From NCBI GenBank assembly GCA_020081605.1, contig JAHREC010000011.1, positions 1,922,001 to 1,986,000 of the forward strand: 64,000 nt of DNA. The letters are read 5' to 3'. The DNA is from Albifimbria verrucaria. Taxonomy: Eukaryota; Ascomycota; Sordariomycetes; Hypocreales; Stachybotryaceae. The position numbers and the translations under genes are program-made. Position 1 is the stretch's first letter. Every line of letters starts with the position of its first letter. This document shows positions 49,852 to 62,746 of the stretch, in pieces. A model generated the notes under the pieces. It worked only from the letters and a program-made list of their open reading frames with translations, did not search any database and had not been told where the DNA came from.

Positions 49852-50437
49852 CCGCGTACTTGCAGGTGCAAGCGACCATTGAATAGCAAACGGGAACGAT
49901 ATCTGAATGAATACAGCCGCTCAGGCTGGAAATGAATAGAGAGACGGCTCCATAGAGCATCAACAAAAACAGTATAATGAAGACCATCGCTGTGGCCCAG
50001 CATTTGTGACTTTGCCATTGTTCTGTTAATGGTATTTTTACCAGCCATTGTGACCTCATAATATTCACAATGAGCAAATTAACCCGATAAGCGCATTTTT
50101 ATAAATATTAAAGGCCCTACGCCCCTAGTCTTCTTGGAAACTTATCTCATCTCATCTCACTTCAACTTCACACCTGGTGCCCATTCCCCGGCTGAGCTTC
50201 ATACAGTGTCCCATCTCTTGGCACTGTACGCTCTGCAGCTTTCTTCGTGCTTAGCACCGTGTGCGCCTGAACCCCGTTTGTTCTTTCTTCTGCCAACCAT
50301 TTACAGCTGCTTCCAGCTGCTCACCACTTCGCAACTGCATCACATTCTCTAAACACGCAACATCCGCGCATCACCGCTATCGATAGCCAACAGCTCCCGC
50401 CATTTCTCGCGATTCTTCGCCTCAACAACGGCCAATC
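49852..50437. other. Intergenic region between CDC123 and the DUF3716 gene
   Basis: Promoter of the DUF3716 gene. It includes a CATCT/CTCAT tandem run at 50144-50160; nothing else was recognised. Confidence 0.45.
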
Positions 50438-51619
50438 ATGCCAGTGCGCGGCCGAGGCAGCAAGGTCGCCAAGCCTCGTCGCGGGAGCCGACATTCATCT
50501 TTATCAAGCACGGCCCAGGAGCAGCTCGAGCACTTTGCGCAGCACGCCGACTCAACGTAGAGGGTGGTGATGGTGGCACCGTCGCCGCCACGCTGGGCGC
50601 ATCGCAAGTCATATCGAAATTCGACAATGGATTGGGTACCGCCAGCATGATCGCCAATGGAAGCTCCATCGCTAGTTTGGACTCTTCGCTCCAGCAGGCG
50701 CTTGTTCCGTCCGATGATTTCCAGGTAGACCAAGCTCTGGACCAGCACGAGGACACACCAACACCACAAGTCCAAACCCCCAGCAGACTCCCCAGCAGTC
50801 GCAACAATCGTCCGCACCGATGCGAACCGCCGCCGAGGTGGCGCTTGCCGCCTACGGTGACTTGGTTAAGATCGATAGTGCGCTCTGCAAGAAGCTAGCA
50901 GGCGAGAGTGCCCTTCGCGAGCCGACCCAACGCCGACACGACCAGAAGTTGAACATTGAGCGCCGTAGTAACGTGGAAGCTCTTCTAGCTCATATGACAG
51001 GCGAGGTCGCCGCGCGACCTTGCAAGAACTGTCACAAGGGGCATGGGCCGTGGACTCAGTGCGTCGTTTACGACGGCCAAATGTGTGGGAGCTGTTCGAA
51101 TTGCTGGTTCAATGCGAGTGGTTCGAGGTGTACGTTTCATGGTGAGTCCCGTGTGCGCTTCTATGTTACTCGCGCGATTCTAATCACTAACAATGCTTGC
51201 GCAGAGAACAACAACCCGCTACCGCAGGCCATGTACGCTCCCCAGGTTGCCGCCGCCACCACCGCACCCGCAATTGCACCCTACCACTCGGCCATGACCC
51301 AGCCCTCTCCACCAACCCTCGACGTTGCGGCACTGCACGCTGATATCCATCAATGGGGCCTGACTGACCCAACTAGGCGTATGGTGAGTCAGGCAATGGG
51401 TGACGTGTCGACCTTCAGCAAGAGGGAGCGCTATATCGCAAGAATCGAGGCCGCAGCTAAGGAACTGGGCATGCGAATTGCTGAGTATGACGAGTACCTC
51501 CGCACACCTGAGGGAATGGCCGAGTGCCAGCGCGCCCAGGAGCAGGATCATGAGCATGGAAGCCAGCCCCAGATAGCATCATGGATGATGCTGCTTCTCC
51601 AGCGAGTGTTCTACGCTGA
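50438..51619 (+). CDS. DUF3716 cysteine-rich protein, two exons, three apparent frameshifts
   Basis: The signature lies at 51019-51138: CKNCHKGHGPWTQCVVY, then CGSCSNCWFNASGSRCTFH. This matches the fungal DUF3716 pattern of spaced CxxC pairs that probably bind zinc. Upstream is REPTFIFIKHGPGAARAL and a Gln/Pro-rich linker; downstream a helical region (YIARIEAAAKELGMRIAEYDEYL). The intron 51142-51204 is 63 nt, in phase and stop-free, so it can be misread as coding. One-base losses lie at about 50481-50485, 50777-50781 and in the CCCC near 51570. With the last restored the protein ends in an acidic stretch (SIMDDAASPASVLR) at a TGA at 51617-51619; otherwise the frame would run to 51698. Corrected length is 373 residues. 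Function is unknown. Confidence 0.75.
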
Positions 51620-53453
51620 AGGCAAACTACAGCACGCCAGCTCCTACTCCGTGTTGGCACCATCAAACGACTCTTGCTGGATGCTCCACCTACGATAGCT
51701 TGTCGGATTGGCTCCAGCAGTCATCTCACTGCGTTTGATAGGCCTACACAGGAAGGGCGACTGACTTATGATATCATGAACATTGTGCGTCTTGCACTAC
51801 GCCAACATCGAATTCATGAGCTGACATGGATTTAGTAATGAACCTCGCGCATGATATATATCCTCAAACCAAGATTTGGGGATTATCATGTGTCTAAGAG
51901 CACCGCGCATATTGCCTTTGACGTTGAAACGTCTGGAACTATACACTTTTCATTTTAATACCCACGTTATTCTACATATACCCTTTATTTGCAATTTTCG
52001 CTTGCGCAAAGATCACAGTTGCCCTCGCGGGCTAAAGAAACGACTTTATGGTATCGAGGGGTTTGGTTAAAGGAGAACAAACGATACCAATCAGGATATG
52101 ATGATGATGATGACCTGCAAGATGATGCAAGTATAGCAAGGCAACGGAAGATGGTGGCTTTCTACGTTTGGCTACGACGGCATATTTCTTGTTCTTAGAC
52201 CTGCTTGATGCCTTTTTCTGCATTTCCTCTTTTCTTATTTGCAACTTTCTCTTCAGGTTTGTCGTGCTGACGACGGGATACTAACAGACCAACTCGGCTC
52301 AGTAGGCACGCACGAGCATAGTGGACCTATTACTCGGGTCAATTTTCAGAGAAGAGAATATCACAAAGAATTTTAGAACCCGTTTGGCTGTCACGAGACC
52401 AGTGGAGCTTCCATCGTGCACATCAATCACAGCATGGTCCTTCCCGGATGTGACAGAAGCTCTAGATCGCGGAGCATCCACCATCCCCAGTGTTGACGGC
52501 CCACTCCTCGAACTTCCGAAACGCTTATGGAAGTTTCAAGCGTTTCGTTTCCTTCGCTGCATAAATTTCCCATCGTAAGTTGTTACTGCCGTGAACATGG
52601 CTTCCATGTCGACGGAATATCCACCGCCAAGCCCCGCCACCATCCCAAACACCGGAATGTTTTGTAATATTGTCAGATTTGCTCTTTGCTTCGGCTTGGG
52701 CGAGTGTGTCATGGATAGTTGCGAGGCCGAAAGAGTTTTCATACTTTGTTTCTCAGGTGCAGTTTGGGAATTGTTTGTTATGCGTGACGCAACAATCCTC
52801 TCGTGCAAACAGCTATTGTGGTACAATGGTGATCTGGCGGCGAATGCCTCAATGCAAGTTTGTTTCTTCTCGAGTCGGCCGATATGAGCTGTAAATAAGG
52901 AAAGCTTTCTGAGCATGTCTGTAACCAAATCTACTATTTGGGAGGCTAAAAGTCGATGACAAAAAAAGGGAATACACAGAAATAAGGAGACTACCAAATA
53001 CGGATAATGTAGGTATTTGTAGGGAAAGATCTCGTAATTAAACAAAAGTAGATAGCCGCCGTACTTCTTCGCACAGTCCACGTCAAATGCTTCGCGCTTC
53101 TCTCCTTGCTGATCACACTGTCGAGGAGCTCTCGAAGCTGGCTCGACGTCTCGTCCATGTGTCCTTTTCGTCTCTCCGCGCCAAGATCTGCCTACTCCAG
53201 TGGTATCGCTTGCCTTCAACCAGAATCCCAGACGAATCCCCAGTCTCTGAGATCCTTCCACCAGCACCCATATCAGAAGTCAACGAGTCAGGGAGGTGTA
53301 GAACGGCATATAGCCAATGACTCCCGAGACCATTGAATCCCGTTGCGTCGATATGAGGAATACAATCAAGAAGATGTCATGAGCCTATTTGTGTGGCTCA
53401 TAGGGTAATCATAATTAGATTCGGGGTATTCATATATGTATAAAACAAGTCGT
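51620..53453. other. Convergent intergenic region (DUF3716 gene / G-alpha)
   Basis: About 1.8 kb with no supported gene. A 243-codon minus frame at 52536-53267 and shorter plus frames overlap it, but none has a motif, signal peptide or convincing intron structure. An ATG/GAT trinucleotide run lies near 52100. Confidence 0.4.
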
Positions 53454-54721
53454 TTAAATAAGACCACAAAGTCGGAGGTTCTCCTGGATGATAATATCTG
53501 CAAGTCTGTTAGCATCTGCTTCCTAAACCCCAATCAGCTGCGGTAACTCACCATTGACAGCGGCCATGACGAAGCGAATCTGGGTGGTGTCGGTGGCGCA
53601 AGTGAAGTGGGTGTAAATCTGCTTGGTCTCGTGCTGGTTCAGGCTGACGAAGCGGTTGAGAATGTAGTCACAGGCGGCGGCGTAGTCGTCACCACCCTCG
53701 TAGTCAGGGAAGTAGTTCTTCATGGGGCTGACGGGCAGCTTCTCCTTGAATCTATCGATCTTGTTGAGGAAGAGAATAATCGACGTCTTGATGAACCACC
53801 GGGAGTTGCAGATCGAGTCAAACAGAGTCAGGGCTTCTTGCATACGGTTAACCGTCTCGTCTTCGAAAAGCAGCTGGTCGTACTCGGAGATGGCGACAAG
53901 GAAAAGGATGGTGGTAACGTTCTCGAAGCAGTGAATCCACTTCTTTCGCTCAGATCGCTGACCACCGACATCGAACATTCGGTAGGTGAGATCACCGATG
54001 ATGAAGGTAGTCTCGGTGATACCAGTAGTCTTGACACGGGAGCGAAGGACATCCTGGTCGTTGGGCATGTAATCAGGAGCAGCGATACGGGCAATGTTGT
54101 CAAAGTAGCTAAATGCTGGGTTAGCTTGAGCGACACCCACGGTTGACGCGATTTTGACTTACTATCGGGCGGAATCGTTGAGCTGGTACTCGCGAGAGCG
54201 CTTGAAGCACTCCTGGACACCACGGTCCTTCCACAGGGCCTCGATGGCGCTGCCAACCTCCGGAGGCAGGACGTCGCCTTCGATCTGAGCGGGTTGCATG
54301 AAGATGGTCTGAACGTGGTACTCCATGCGCTGATCCTCAAGAGGCAGCTCGAGGGAGTCCATGGCCTCGAGGATGACACGCATGGACTGAACAGTGTTGC
54401 TGAAAATGATTTCCTTGAATGACTCTCGCTCGTCGCGCGAGTAGCCGCCCTCGTGGATGAGCTTCATCTGCTTGAGAATGGTCGACTTTCCGGATTCACC
54501 AGCACCTGCAAGAGAAAAAATTGTTAGACACCCACTCTTGTCGACAAGGCCATCATCGCCGTGTGCGAAAACAGCGATGGGCGCACAAGACAGATTGACA
54601 TACCGAGAAGCAACATCTTGATCTCGTTGCGCTGCATCATCTTATCGCGCTTGAGCTGGTTCTCAATCTCCTCGTTTCGGGCCTTGCCCTCCTTCTCCTC
54701 CGTACTCATTCCGCAACCCAT
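53454..54721 (-). CDS. gna1: Heterotrimeric G protein alpha subunit, group I (Gi-like), four exons, intact
   Basis: A membrane-bound GTPase relaying receptor signals to adenylate cyclase and development pathways. It begins [12 protein letters not shown], with an N-myristoylation glycine and palmitoylation cysteine. It shows G1 GAGESGKST, switch [12 protein letters not shown]3 [13 protein letters not shown]4 NKIDRF and G5 TCATDT, and ends CGLI with the ADP-ribosylation Cys of Gi proteins. Introns are 54506-54603 (inside G1), 54109-54162 and 53498-53551. The spliced length is exactly 353 residues, the standard size, and no correction is needed. The region upstream carries a long pyrimidine-rich leader on the coding strand. 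Confidence 0.97.
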
Positions 54722-57563
54722 TTTGACGGTATCGAAGCTCTCGCCGGGACGTTACTAAAAGAGTGTCGTTGCAACGGGAGCTGCTCGGGAACTGGCTCGC
54801 CTCGATTGTCGCCAGGGACGCACTCTGTCTGCACGCAACGGAGGACGGTCAGCAAAAGCCACGGCGGTGTTGGTGTGTTTGGCGTGTGAAACCCAGGAGC
54901 TCGAGAGGGAAGACGGAAAGGAAAGGAGGAAGAAAAATCCAAGATCAGGGCGATGGAGCAGTGAAAGAAAGGTCGAGGCACACAGCGGATGTGGCGTCTG
55001 ACCAGGCTCGAAGGGGACTGCGGAAATGACACGAGTCGTGGCAGCGCAGGGAGCAAATCGTCGCGGCACCAAGACCAAGGGATCGTGTGTCGTAGATGGC
55101 GATGGAGGAAGGGGATGCGAAGGACAGGGCGAGCAGAGAGGTATTCACTTACCAGGACGTCTGCTGGCGATGGGATTGCCAATTGACGATGGCAACGGAG
55201 ATGGTGGAACGGGAGGTTGTAGCCAGAGGATGAAGGATGCACGAAGAGAGACACAAGATGGAAAGGGATGGCTCTCCTGGAAATGAACTGCTGCGCGACA
55301 GAATTGGACTAAGGTGGGAATTTGGCTTAGGAGGGGAGGGAAAGAGGATGGGGCTGGGATGTGCACAGTACCTGGCCAGGGTGGTCCAGGAGGGAGGTGG
55401 AATGAGCTGCGAGGTACCGGCAAGGTCTCCCGGGGTTCCACTGCTGCTCGCGCCGGCTGGCCGTGTGCGACGGGCGACGCCTGGGGAAAACTTTTCCTGC
55501 AAGCAAGCGTCGCAGCGAAATTATGGCGGTACCTGCAGGGTACCTGATGCGCACAGTGCCAGGCAATTAGAGAAATGACGGCCCCGTACCTCTAACCTGT
55601 GCATTTATGGGGCTGCTTTCGCGATGGCCGGCCAATGCCTCCAACCGATGCACGCTGGGATCAGGTTCCCTTTCAGTGCCTAGGCCAGGGGTGTAAAGGG
55701 TAGGGGGTCAGACGAACAAAGCTGGGCAAGGGCGGACCACTGAGAGCGTCGAGGACGGGCAGGCCGCCGACACCCTTGAGATGCGCAGAGCGGACGTGGT
55801 GGGAACCGTCTCCAACACCAGTCGCTAGAAGCTCAGAAGCCCCGAAAGAACCAGGCTTGTTGGCGTAGCGTTGAGCCCGTGAGCCCAGGCTAAGGTGAGT
55901 AGAGGACCTGGTGGCACCTCTGCTGCTGGATTCGGCTAATGTGGAGAGGTCCAGAGATGCTGCTCCTTAGTCCTCGGCTCGGGCTGCCACTCAATGGGGA
56001 TAGGCAGACCCTACTGTTCTTTAACCCAGCGCCGGAGCTTTCTTTCGTTCTGGCTTCGAACCAAATCAAATCAAATCAAATCATGAGCCACCGTCGCCTG
56101 CAAGATCAAGCACCTTCCAGCACCCGATACACTACCGGGGGATGGGGGAGGGCAAGGAGTATTTGTCCTTCAGCCCGCTCGCGGCAGAGAGGACTGGCTA
56201 TCTAACCCACCTAAACTACCCAGGCCCTGGATTCTCATTCAGACTAGCAAAAATTACAATAGGCGATTGGGGCGGGTTACGGGCCTCTGGGGAGGGGATG
56301 GGAGGAGGGGCGTTTGTTATCTGACTGAATATTCCCGGGAGCTCTCTCTCTACCTCTCTCTCTTTGACTGGTTCATTTGCCGTTGCGGAGATGGACTAGG
56401 AGGCCTATCAATCCGGTTTGACGACGGCCTCACTCAGACCACAATGGCGAGAGAAAGCGGGAGCACATAAACAATCCATGTTTCCGTCTCCTCTTCCCCC
56501 AAGGATGTGCTACACTACGTCGTATATCGCACAGGGTCATTGCTTCTCTGTGCCCGCCACTCGGTGACACAAGAGTGCCGAACTCCACCTGTTATGCCGG
56601 CAAACCAGAGACACGGCGCCAGCACACAGGTCTCTCTTGTCTGTGATGGAACGGTTGCCTTGTGTTTTTGCCTTACATACCACCTGCATACCAGAGCGAG
56701 CTTGAAGACAATCCAGGCTGAGACGTTCACGTAACCTTATCACCTCTACAAGGAGTTCCGGTCACGGGGCCAGGCCAGGGCTTCCGCGCCTGAAAGCGTA
56801 AATACAACGTCAGGATGGCGAAATGGCTGAGGCTGCGAGGATCTTGAGCTACCAGCCGAGCCGTGTATCTTTAATCTTCCGCTACCTGGGATCGGCCCAC
56901 AGCCACAGCCGAGTGGGAGGTTGTTGGCGAGGGCGCAGTACCTTTGCTGCTCGGCTTTGCGTTGCCCAATCGTTCTTCTCTTCATCGAAGATAGATCCCG
57001 AGATCCATGCATGCTTCATTTCCACTGTCAAACTCATGATTTCTAGAATATCCACGGTGGCAAGCGAGTGCGAACCCCTGGCTGACTTTCTCTCACAGAC
57101 CTGCAAGGACAAAATGATGCATCTCTTTCACCTCTTGGCTTGGCTGCAGGGATTGAGAGACACTAGGCACTCAATATCAGCAGGGGCGCTTAGACCAGGC
57201 CAAGCTCCTTCATTTAGCCCCCTTTTCAGCAGCAAATAGGGTTCGCTGGTCGTGCTTGTACGGCGGTCCGCCGCGGATAGAAGCAAGGCGCCGCGCTGGA
57301 ATGGGAGCTACGGTAGGCTGGTAGAGCTCATGTATCCTTTCTCTGCTTGTTCAATCATATCGAGATAGGGTGGTTGTATCCGTCTGGCTGTCGAGCAGCG
57401 CCGGCACTACCAGCATAGATCAAGCTTGGGGTGGGCGGAAGCCATCGGCAGCGGGATCGTGAAGGATCACCACCCGCCCAGCTTCCGAAAGGGCATCCAG
57501 TATCGATTCGACAACGGACTGTCTGGGCTGTGCAGAGGCACTGTGGGCGTTTGCTTTTTCCAT
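54722..57563. other. G-alpha leader/promoter and gene-poor sequence
   Basis: Bases 54722-55500 are pyrimidine-rich on the minus strand and probably include the G-alpha leader. GGTACC palindromes lie at 55413-55418, 55528-55533 and 55539-55544. An AAATC repeat lies at 56063-56082 and a CT-rich run near 56342-56363. No gene is supported. Confidence 0.45.
56063..56082. repeat. Short tandem repeat, AAATC units
   Basis: Four perfect AAATC copies. Confidence 0.75.
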
Positions 57564-58056
57564 ATGCATTTCTTCCTCCCTTGCCGCACTTCCAGCAGCG
57601 GCATGTTCCAGAGCCAGAGCACGAGCCCTGCGCCTCAGGACTTGTCCTGCCGTGGTGGTGGGCAGTTCCCCAACCGAGGCGATGCAGCAGTGTTCTGTCA
57701 GCGTCTAGCTGCAACACTGCAGACTTATGGTGTGTGTCTGTCGTTCCTGTTCCTGGTCTGGCTTCTTTGCCATATGCAGTCAGCAAACCAGAGAGGTTTG
57801 TTGATGACAATGCCCGGATTCCTACTGTATGGTCAACGGATGGCTCAGGGCATAGCTGGTCGGGTAAAACCATTGGTGAAACAGGCAGGCTGATGCAAAG
57901 CCCTCAGCGGACTTCTACGAATTAAGATATGAACATGGTACAGATGCGATGCCTAAGCTGATCTACCTGCCTATGTGGTACAGTATTATCGCCCGTGCCG
58001 ATGCCAGCATGCATGTCATCAGCTCCGACGGCTGTATAAGTCAGCTTGTGTTTTGA
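57564..58056 (+). CDS. Candidate small protein gene with one intron, unknown function, one apparent frameshift
   Basis: No single long frame reveals it. Starting at the ATG at 57564 the frame reads to DLSCRGGGQFPNRGDAAVFC and LAATLQTY. A canonical 50-bp intron (57730-57779, GTGTGT...GCAG) then joins in phase to SKPERFVDDNARIPTVW and GSGHSWSGKTIGETGRL. After a one-base loss in the C run at 57901-57903 it continues as DFYELRYEHGTDAMPKL and ends ...DGCISQLVF at a TGA. The corrected size is 147 codons and divides by three. The N-terminus is doubtful; a nearby frame would give a more hydrophobic, signal-like start. The family is not recognised. A 172-codon antisense frame overlaps it but lacks such support. 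Confidence 0.4.
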
Positions 58057-61000
58057 TGGGTAAAAACCCGCAAGACACGGACTAGAATATTTCAAAAGTG
58101 GACATGAAGGCGATCAGACACGGTTCCGTCATCGTGGGAACAGCTCCAGCAGTATCCGTACCCGGGTTTCCGTTAACGTTGCAGCTTCCATAGATTTGAT
58201 CAGATGTCGACTTTTGTTCCCTATCCGCAAGGACGGTAGTTGGCGGCTTAAAGACCGTCTGGGTCAGGAACTGCCGATGGAAAGGGTGCCTGTAGCATGA
58301 TAAGCTGCAGCTTCGGCCCGTTTCAGAGACAAGCGGAGGGGAATTCCACAAAATATGCCCTGGACCCTTCGGAGCCACAGGTCTCAACGATACCGTTGCG
58401 ACTAATAGGTAAGCCATGACTAGGAAAATATTTTTTTACATCTTCTCAGACAGGTCGCGCCCTGGCCTTGGCAGGCCAGATGCCCGTGGGCCCAGACTGC
58501 AGCTTCAACTCACGATCGTGGAGAACCAAGCAAGGTCCTCCCTCTAACATGGTTCTGGGTGTCGCATGATGCAGCGTTGATACGATACACGCCGGGTATG
58601 GGCGCAACTACCGGCCCAGCAAGTGTTTCGAAGCCCCGTACGGACCAAACTTTTGCTTATGAGAAGGACCGGGCTTACTGCACCAGGCTGCGTCACAGCG
58701 GTGCTGAGGCAAGTCATCTTTAAACTCGCCTCGAGGTCGACATGGCCTTCAGACGTTTTGAGCTCGGACATTTACCACTGCTGTTTGCAAGTTGAGACGG
58801 TTGTCCTCTGCTTGCATTTGCATTGATCTGCCTGCAGGGCAGGGGGCATGTGTGTTGAGAATTGTCGTCACCTCGTCAAACGGATAGCTCAGCCCTTCCG
58901 CCGCTCCAGTGTAGATCGCTGCTGCGCAGTCTTCGCGCCCTCACACCGGGACTCCTGCTGACCACTCCCGCTGGAAACCGGGGATCTTTTGCTTGTTGAA
59001 TTTGGGGATGATCACCACTTGGATGCTTGGGCCAGCCCAATTCGGGACATCAGGCTGTCGTCGCTGCTGTGGGGTGAAACAGGTTGCAATCAATCTGACG
59101 GATTTCCCATCCACATGCAGGAAGCACGGAGCAACCCATCCTCGCAAGGCCGCCCAATCCCATGAATGAATCTGTGCGTAGGGCCACTGACACGGCGTAC
59201 TGTCGAGCCATCCGGGCTTCTGGGAATAGAACCCCGGCCACAGTAGCAGGGCAGGAAGCCAGTCGCAAACGCTCTGGCGTCTTGAACCATACACCCACAC
59301 CACCGCTCAATACTGCAATAAGACGCCATGCGTAAGCGACTTGCAGCGAGTCATTGGTAGTTGGATATTTCCGCATTCGGTTCCGCGACGTCGCCAACTC
59401 TACGATGCAGTAATTTACAGTACCAACTTATTGGCAAGAACAGCAATTTAACCCGCGTAGGAACTATGACCATTTCACTCAAGTCGCGAGGGGCCAGTGG
59501 ATGCTGCTAACAGATAACCCTAGCTGGCTCTACCAGTCCACCTAGCCACATGGCACGCCGTCCTCTAGTCAGGACCTTCTGTGAGCTAGAGTGGGGACAT
59601 GATCGTATCTCGTCTTCTCCATGCTCTGATGCATTCTAGGGCTGTCAGTTAAGGAACAGGCACGGTCCGTTGTTTTGGACCTTCGAGCTTGAGCCGCCTG
59701 GCAAGTCTAATTGGACGTTCTGTGCCCTGTCAAAGTAACACTCGACGCAAATTGAGTCACTCTCAGTAATCCTGTGTACGCTCACTTGCAGGTACATGAA
59801 ATCCTTTACAGGACCGGGCTATTGCAGTCCTAAACAAGAATGCTCTCCGATGCGAGCTAGTAGCATATTCACCGCGAACCGGCTTAACATTATGGGGCAA
59901 ATGACATGTTGGTGCTGGTCTTAGCTAGCTACGGCAATATTTAGTTGAGCTCTTCCAGTAGCGCGAGTCAACCCCAAGGTCGAACCATCCTCTAGCGGCA
60001 CGGCTATCTGTTCGGCTTCCCAGGGTCGTACAAAGTGGGTTGGTATTAATGAGCCTGGTGTAAGCCAAGACGAGGTTCCTTACAGGGCAGTTCCAGCGAG
60101 AACTAACTATTAAACGCGGTGCCGGCTTTGCATGAAATCGATACCGCAATCCACCGCGCCGGTTCGGCCCTACGGTGCTTGCAACCGCGATTCATGAGCT
60201 TCTCACTGAGGTGGACTTAATTTCGGGCCAATATTGTCGTAGAAGCCGATCGGCACTGGAGATCTGGTGCTCGTGATAAAAGGTCTGTCGTAGGTGTGCA
60301 GATGCCGAGGCGACATTGCTTAAATTGCACGACAAGGACATGGTTTATAAGCACATGTGATATAGGGATCATCTCATATTTGGCCGTAGTTCGAACGGTC
60401 GAGACAGTACGTTAGACCCTGTATTGACTCATGGAGAATTATACGGCTGTGTCAATAAGTCTTACCATAGGTAGGTTCCAATGTGGGATATAGTGTCGTT
60501 GTCACCTCATTCGTCTTCATAGCTCATATCCTTCTTCTAGGCGGTATGGCGGATCCTTTTGCTTACATTTGTCTACGGCGCTACGAGGTTGGTGACCTCT
60601 GGAGAGAAAAGCCACGCCGCATTGAATCACTGTTGTCTTAGAGGAGGGTTCTTCCTGGAGCTAATAGAAACCGCCTTCATTTCACTGACGTTCTCCTGAG
60701 GTTCCTGAAGACATGGGATCTGGATTCGTAGTTACGTGCGGTCTGACGAGAACACCGAACCTCATAGTCGTTGAAACCTTTCATTCAGTTACCGATATTC
60801 TTCACACAGCGGACAGTATTGCCCTAGTTCTCAAAGCTGCAAAGCAACTTGTTGAAGGTGGTTTTGGTAGGTTGTTCAGGGTAGGTTGAGGGCTGTGGGG
60901 TTCCAAAGAGCTGGACCTGTCCGCACGGTGAGCACCTTCAACGTCTATTGATGCCTCCGCTGCCATTCGGTCTTAGCAAATGTCCACTATCTATGGACAC

Positions 61001-62746
61001 AGAACCGGAGGTTATTTGTTTCGATGAATACAATAGCAAAGAAAACAGGGATATGTCCACAACTGAGCTTACTACTGCCAAAGCATGGCCTTTGCTGCAA
61101 CATATTGAAGCACTAGAAACTGTCATATCTTTCAGAACCTGGACGGAGTGCATACTGTCTGGGACAAATACATCATTTAATCAAACAATGAACATACCAT
61201 GACCGTCGTGTCAATTCCTCGTCGATAGTACTGGAACCGAAAGGCCACGGGTGATGTACGTGGACATACATCACCACACTTACACCAGGTCTATTCGTCC
61301 TAATTTATGCATAGATTAAACTTTCTACGGCTTGGCTCTATGAAGCAATACTGAAAGATCACTCAATACAAACCAGATCGATACGTTCTGGCATTAGGCT
61401 GCGATACATTCAGCTTGGGATAAGTGCATAGTAAAAGCCACACTCCTCGAGCGGCGCTGTGGATAACACCATCCGCATATTAGTATTTCTCTTGGCAAGG
61501 CAAGCCATATAGTCTAATAGATGTGAATATTTGATCACACAAGACAGTCCTAAGCTGTAATGGCTGGTTTACCACAGCTGTTGGGAAAGTCAAGGCCATG
61601 CCTATTGTGACAACGATTGTCGTTGTGCCACGCATGACAACACAACACAATATTCATATTAATGAATCTCGAAGAAGATGTACTCGGAACTAGAGGATAA
61701 TGCGCCATGTACAACAATATCTACCAAGCACACGAGCGAATTTAGTATCCTTCCATGTTTCGACGGTCTTCGTGTATCACTGCTTTGCCCAGAATCATGC
61801 CCGGAAAACGACCCAACGTACCCTGAACCTACCACATATAACATGGAACAATTGGTCTTTCAGTTTACTATGGCCTAGACCCTCCTTTTATTGTGTATAT
61901 CATTCTAGTGAGCCATAGATCGACCCAATTGGAATTCTTTATAAACTCATACATAAAATACTCAGGGTTATACAGCAACCTCGGCTTGATCCTATGCTAC
62001 AACATCTAGAGGAAATCTACATTCTTACTTGGTCAAATAGAGAAACAATGCCAAAAATAGCCCTAGGTAGCGCTCCAGATATATCAAAGAAAGAAGTATG
62101 TGCAATAAGAATCGTGTATGTTGTGCATTTCTGTTTCACAGTTGACGATTTACCCTCCGCTTGGTGGAATTGAGCAAGGGCATAGACACAAAAATATCAA
62201 CACTAATCTTCACTCGTCGATAGAAACAATGCCAAAACCAGAACCGCGAGGTGACTCTGCAATGTCTACGATGCCAAGATGAAATGATTAATCGTCATAT
62301 TTATTATAATTATTTTTTAATGGGAACTTATTGTCCACTCTGCTTTTCTCGTGTAGGCGGTCAGTGTCAGTAGCACCAAGTTTTGTTAGTCAAACAGCCC
62401 ACTAGATACGTCAGGTTGACATATGCAGGTGCATTACGCTGAAGACCAATGGCGCATCTATTTAAGGGTATTTGGAAATCTTCTGCCATCCATACATTCT
62501 TCCCTCACAGCCTAGTGGAAGTGCAAACCGCTTCTCGGCATGAATCGATCCGTTAAGTGCCCAAGCCAGCTGAAATAACAGGTCTAGACCGTGCCAAGGT
62601 CAACCACCAACATGGCCCCTCGCCTTTCGCCGATTGGCCAGCGAAACTTCAGGGCCTCTCTAATTAAATATTAGTCCCTCCCTCTCGCAACAACACTTTC
62701 TTGGCTCGAGTATTGTGTATTGGCGCAGCGCTGTTTAATCTTCACA
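58057..62746. other. Long gene-poor stretch upstream of the Smr gene
   Basis: About 4.7 kb without a confident gene. Minus frames at 58082-58417 (111 codons) and 58941-59397 are open but unrecognised. From about 60 kb the sequence becomes more AT-rich. No transposase, LTR or RNA gene could be identified by eye. Confidence 0.4.

Noticed and set aside
52536..53267. 243-codon minus frame downstream of G-alpha
   Set aside because: No motif, odd composition, competing plus frames, and no convincing splice structure.
53607..54146. 179-codon plus frame antisense to the G-alpha gene
   Set aside because: A shadow of a strongly conserved coding strand; no independent motif.
56816..56900. Possible tRNA (A-box-like TGGCGAAATGG)
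   Set aside because: No B box (GGTTCGANTCC) at the right distance and no cloverleaf could be drawn.
57355..57873. 172-codon minus frame overlapping the cryptic gene candidate
   Set aside because: No recognisable domain, and the plus strand has a phase-consistent intron and continuation instead.
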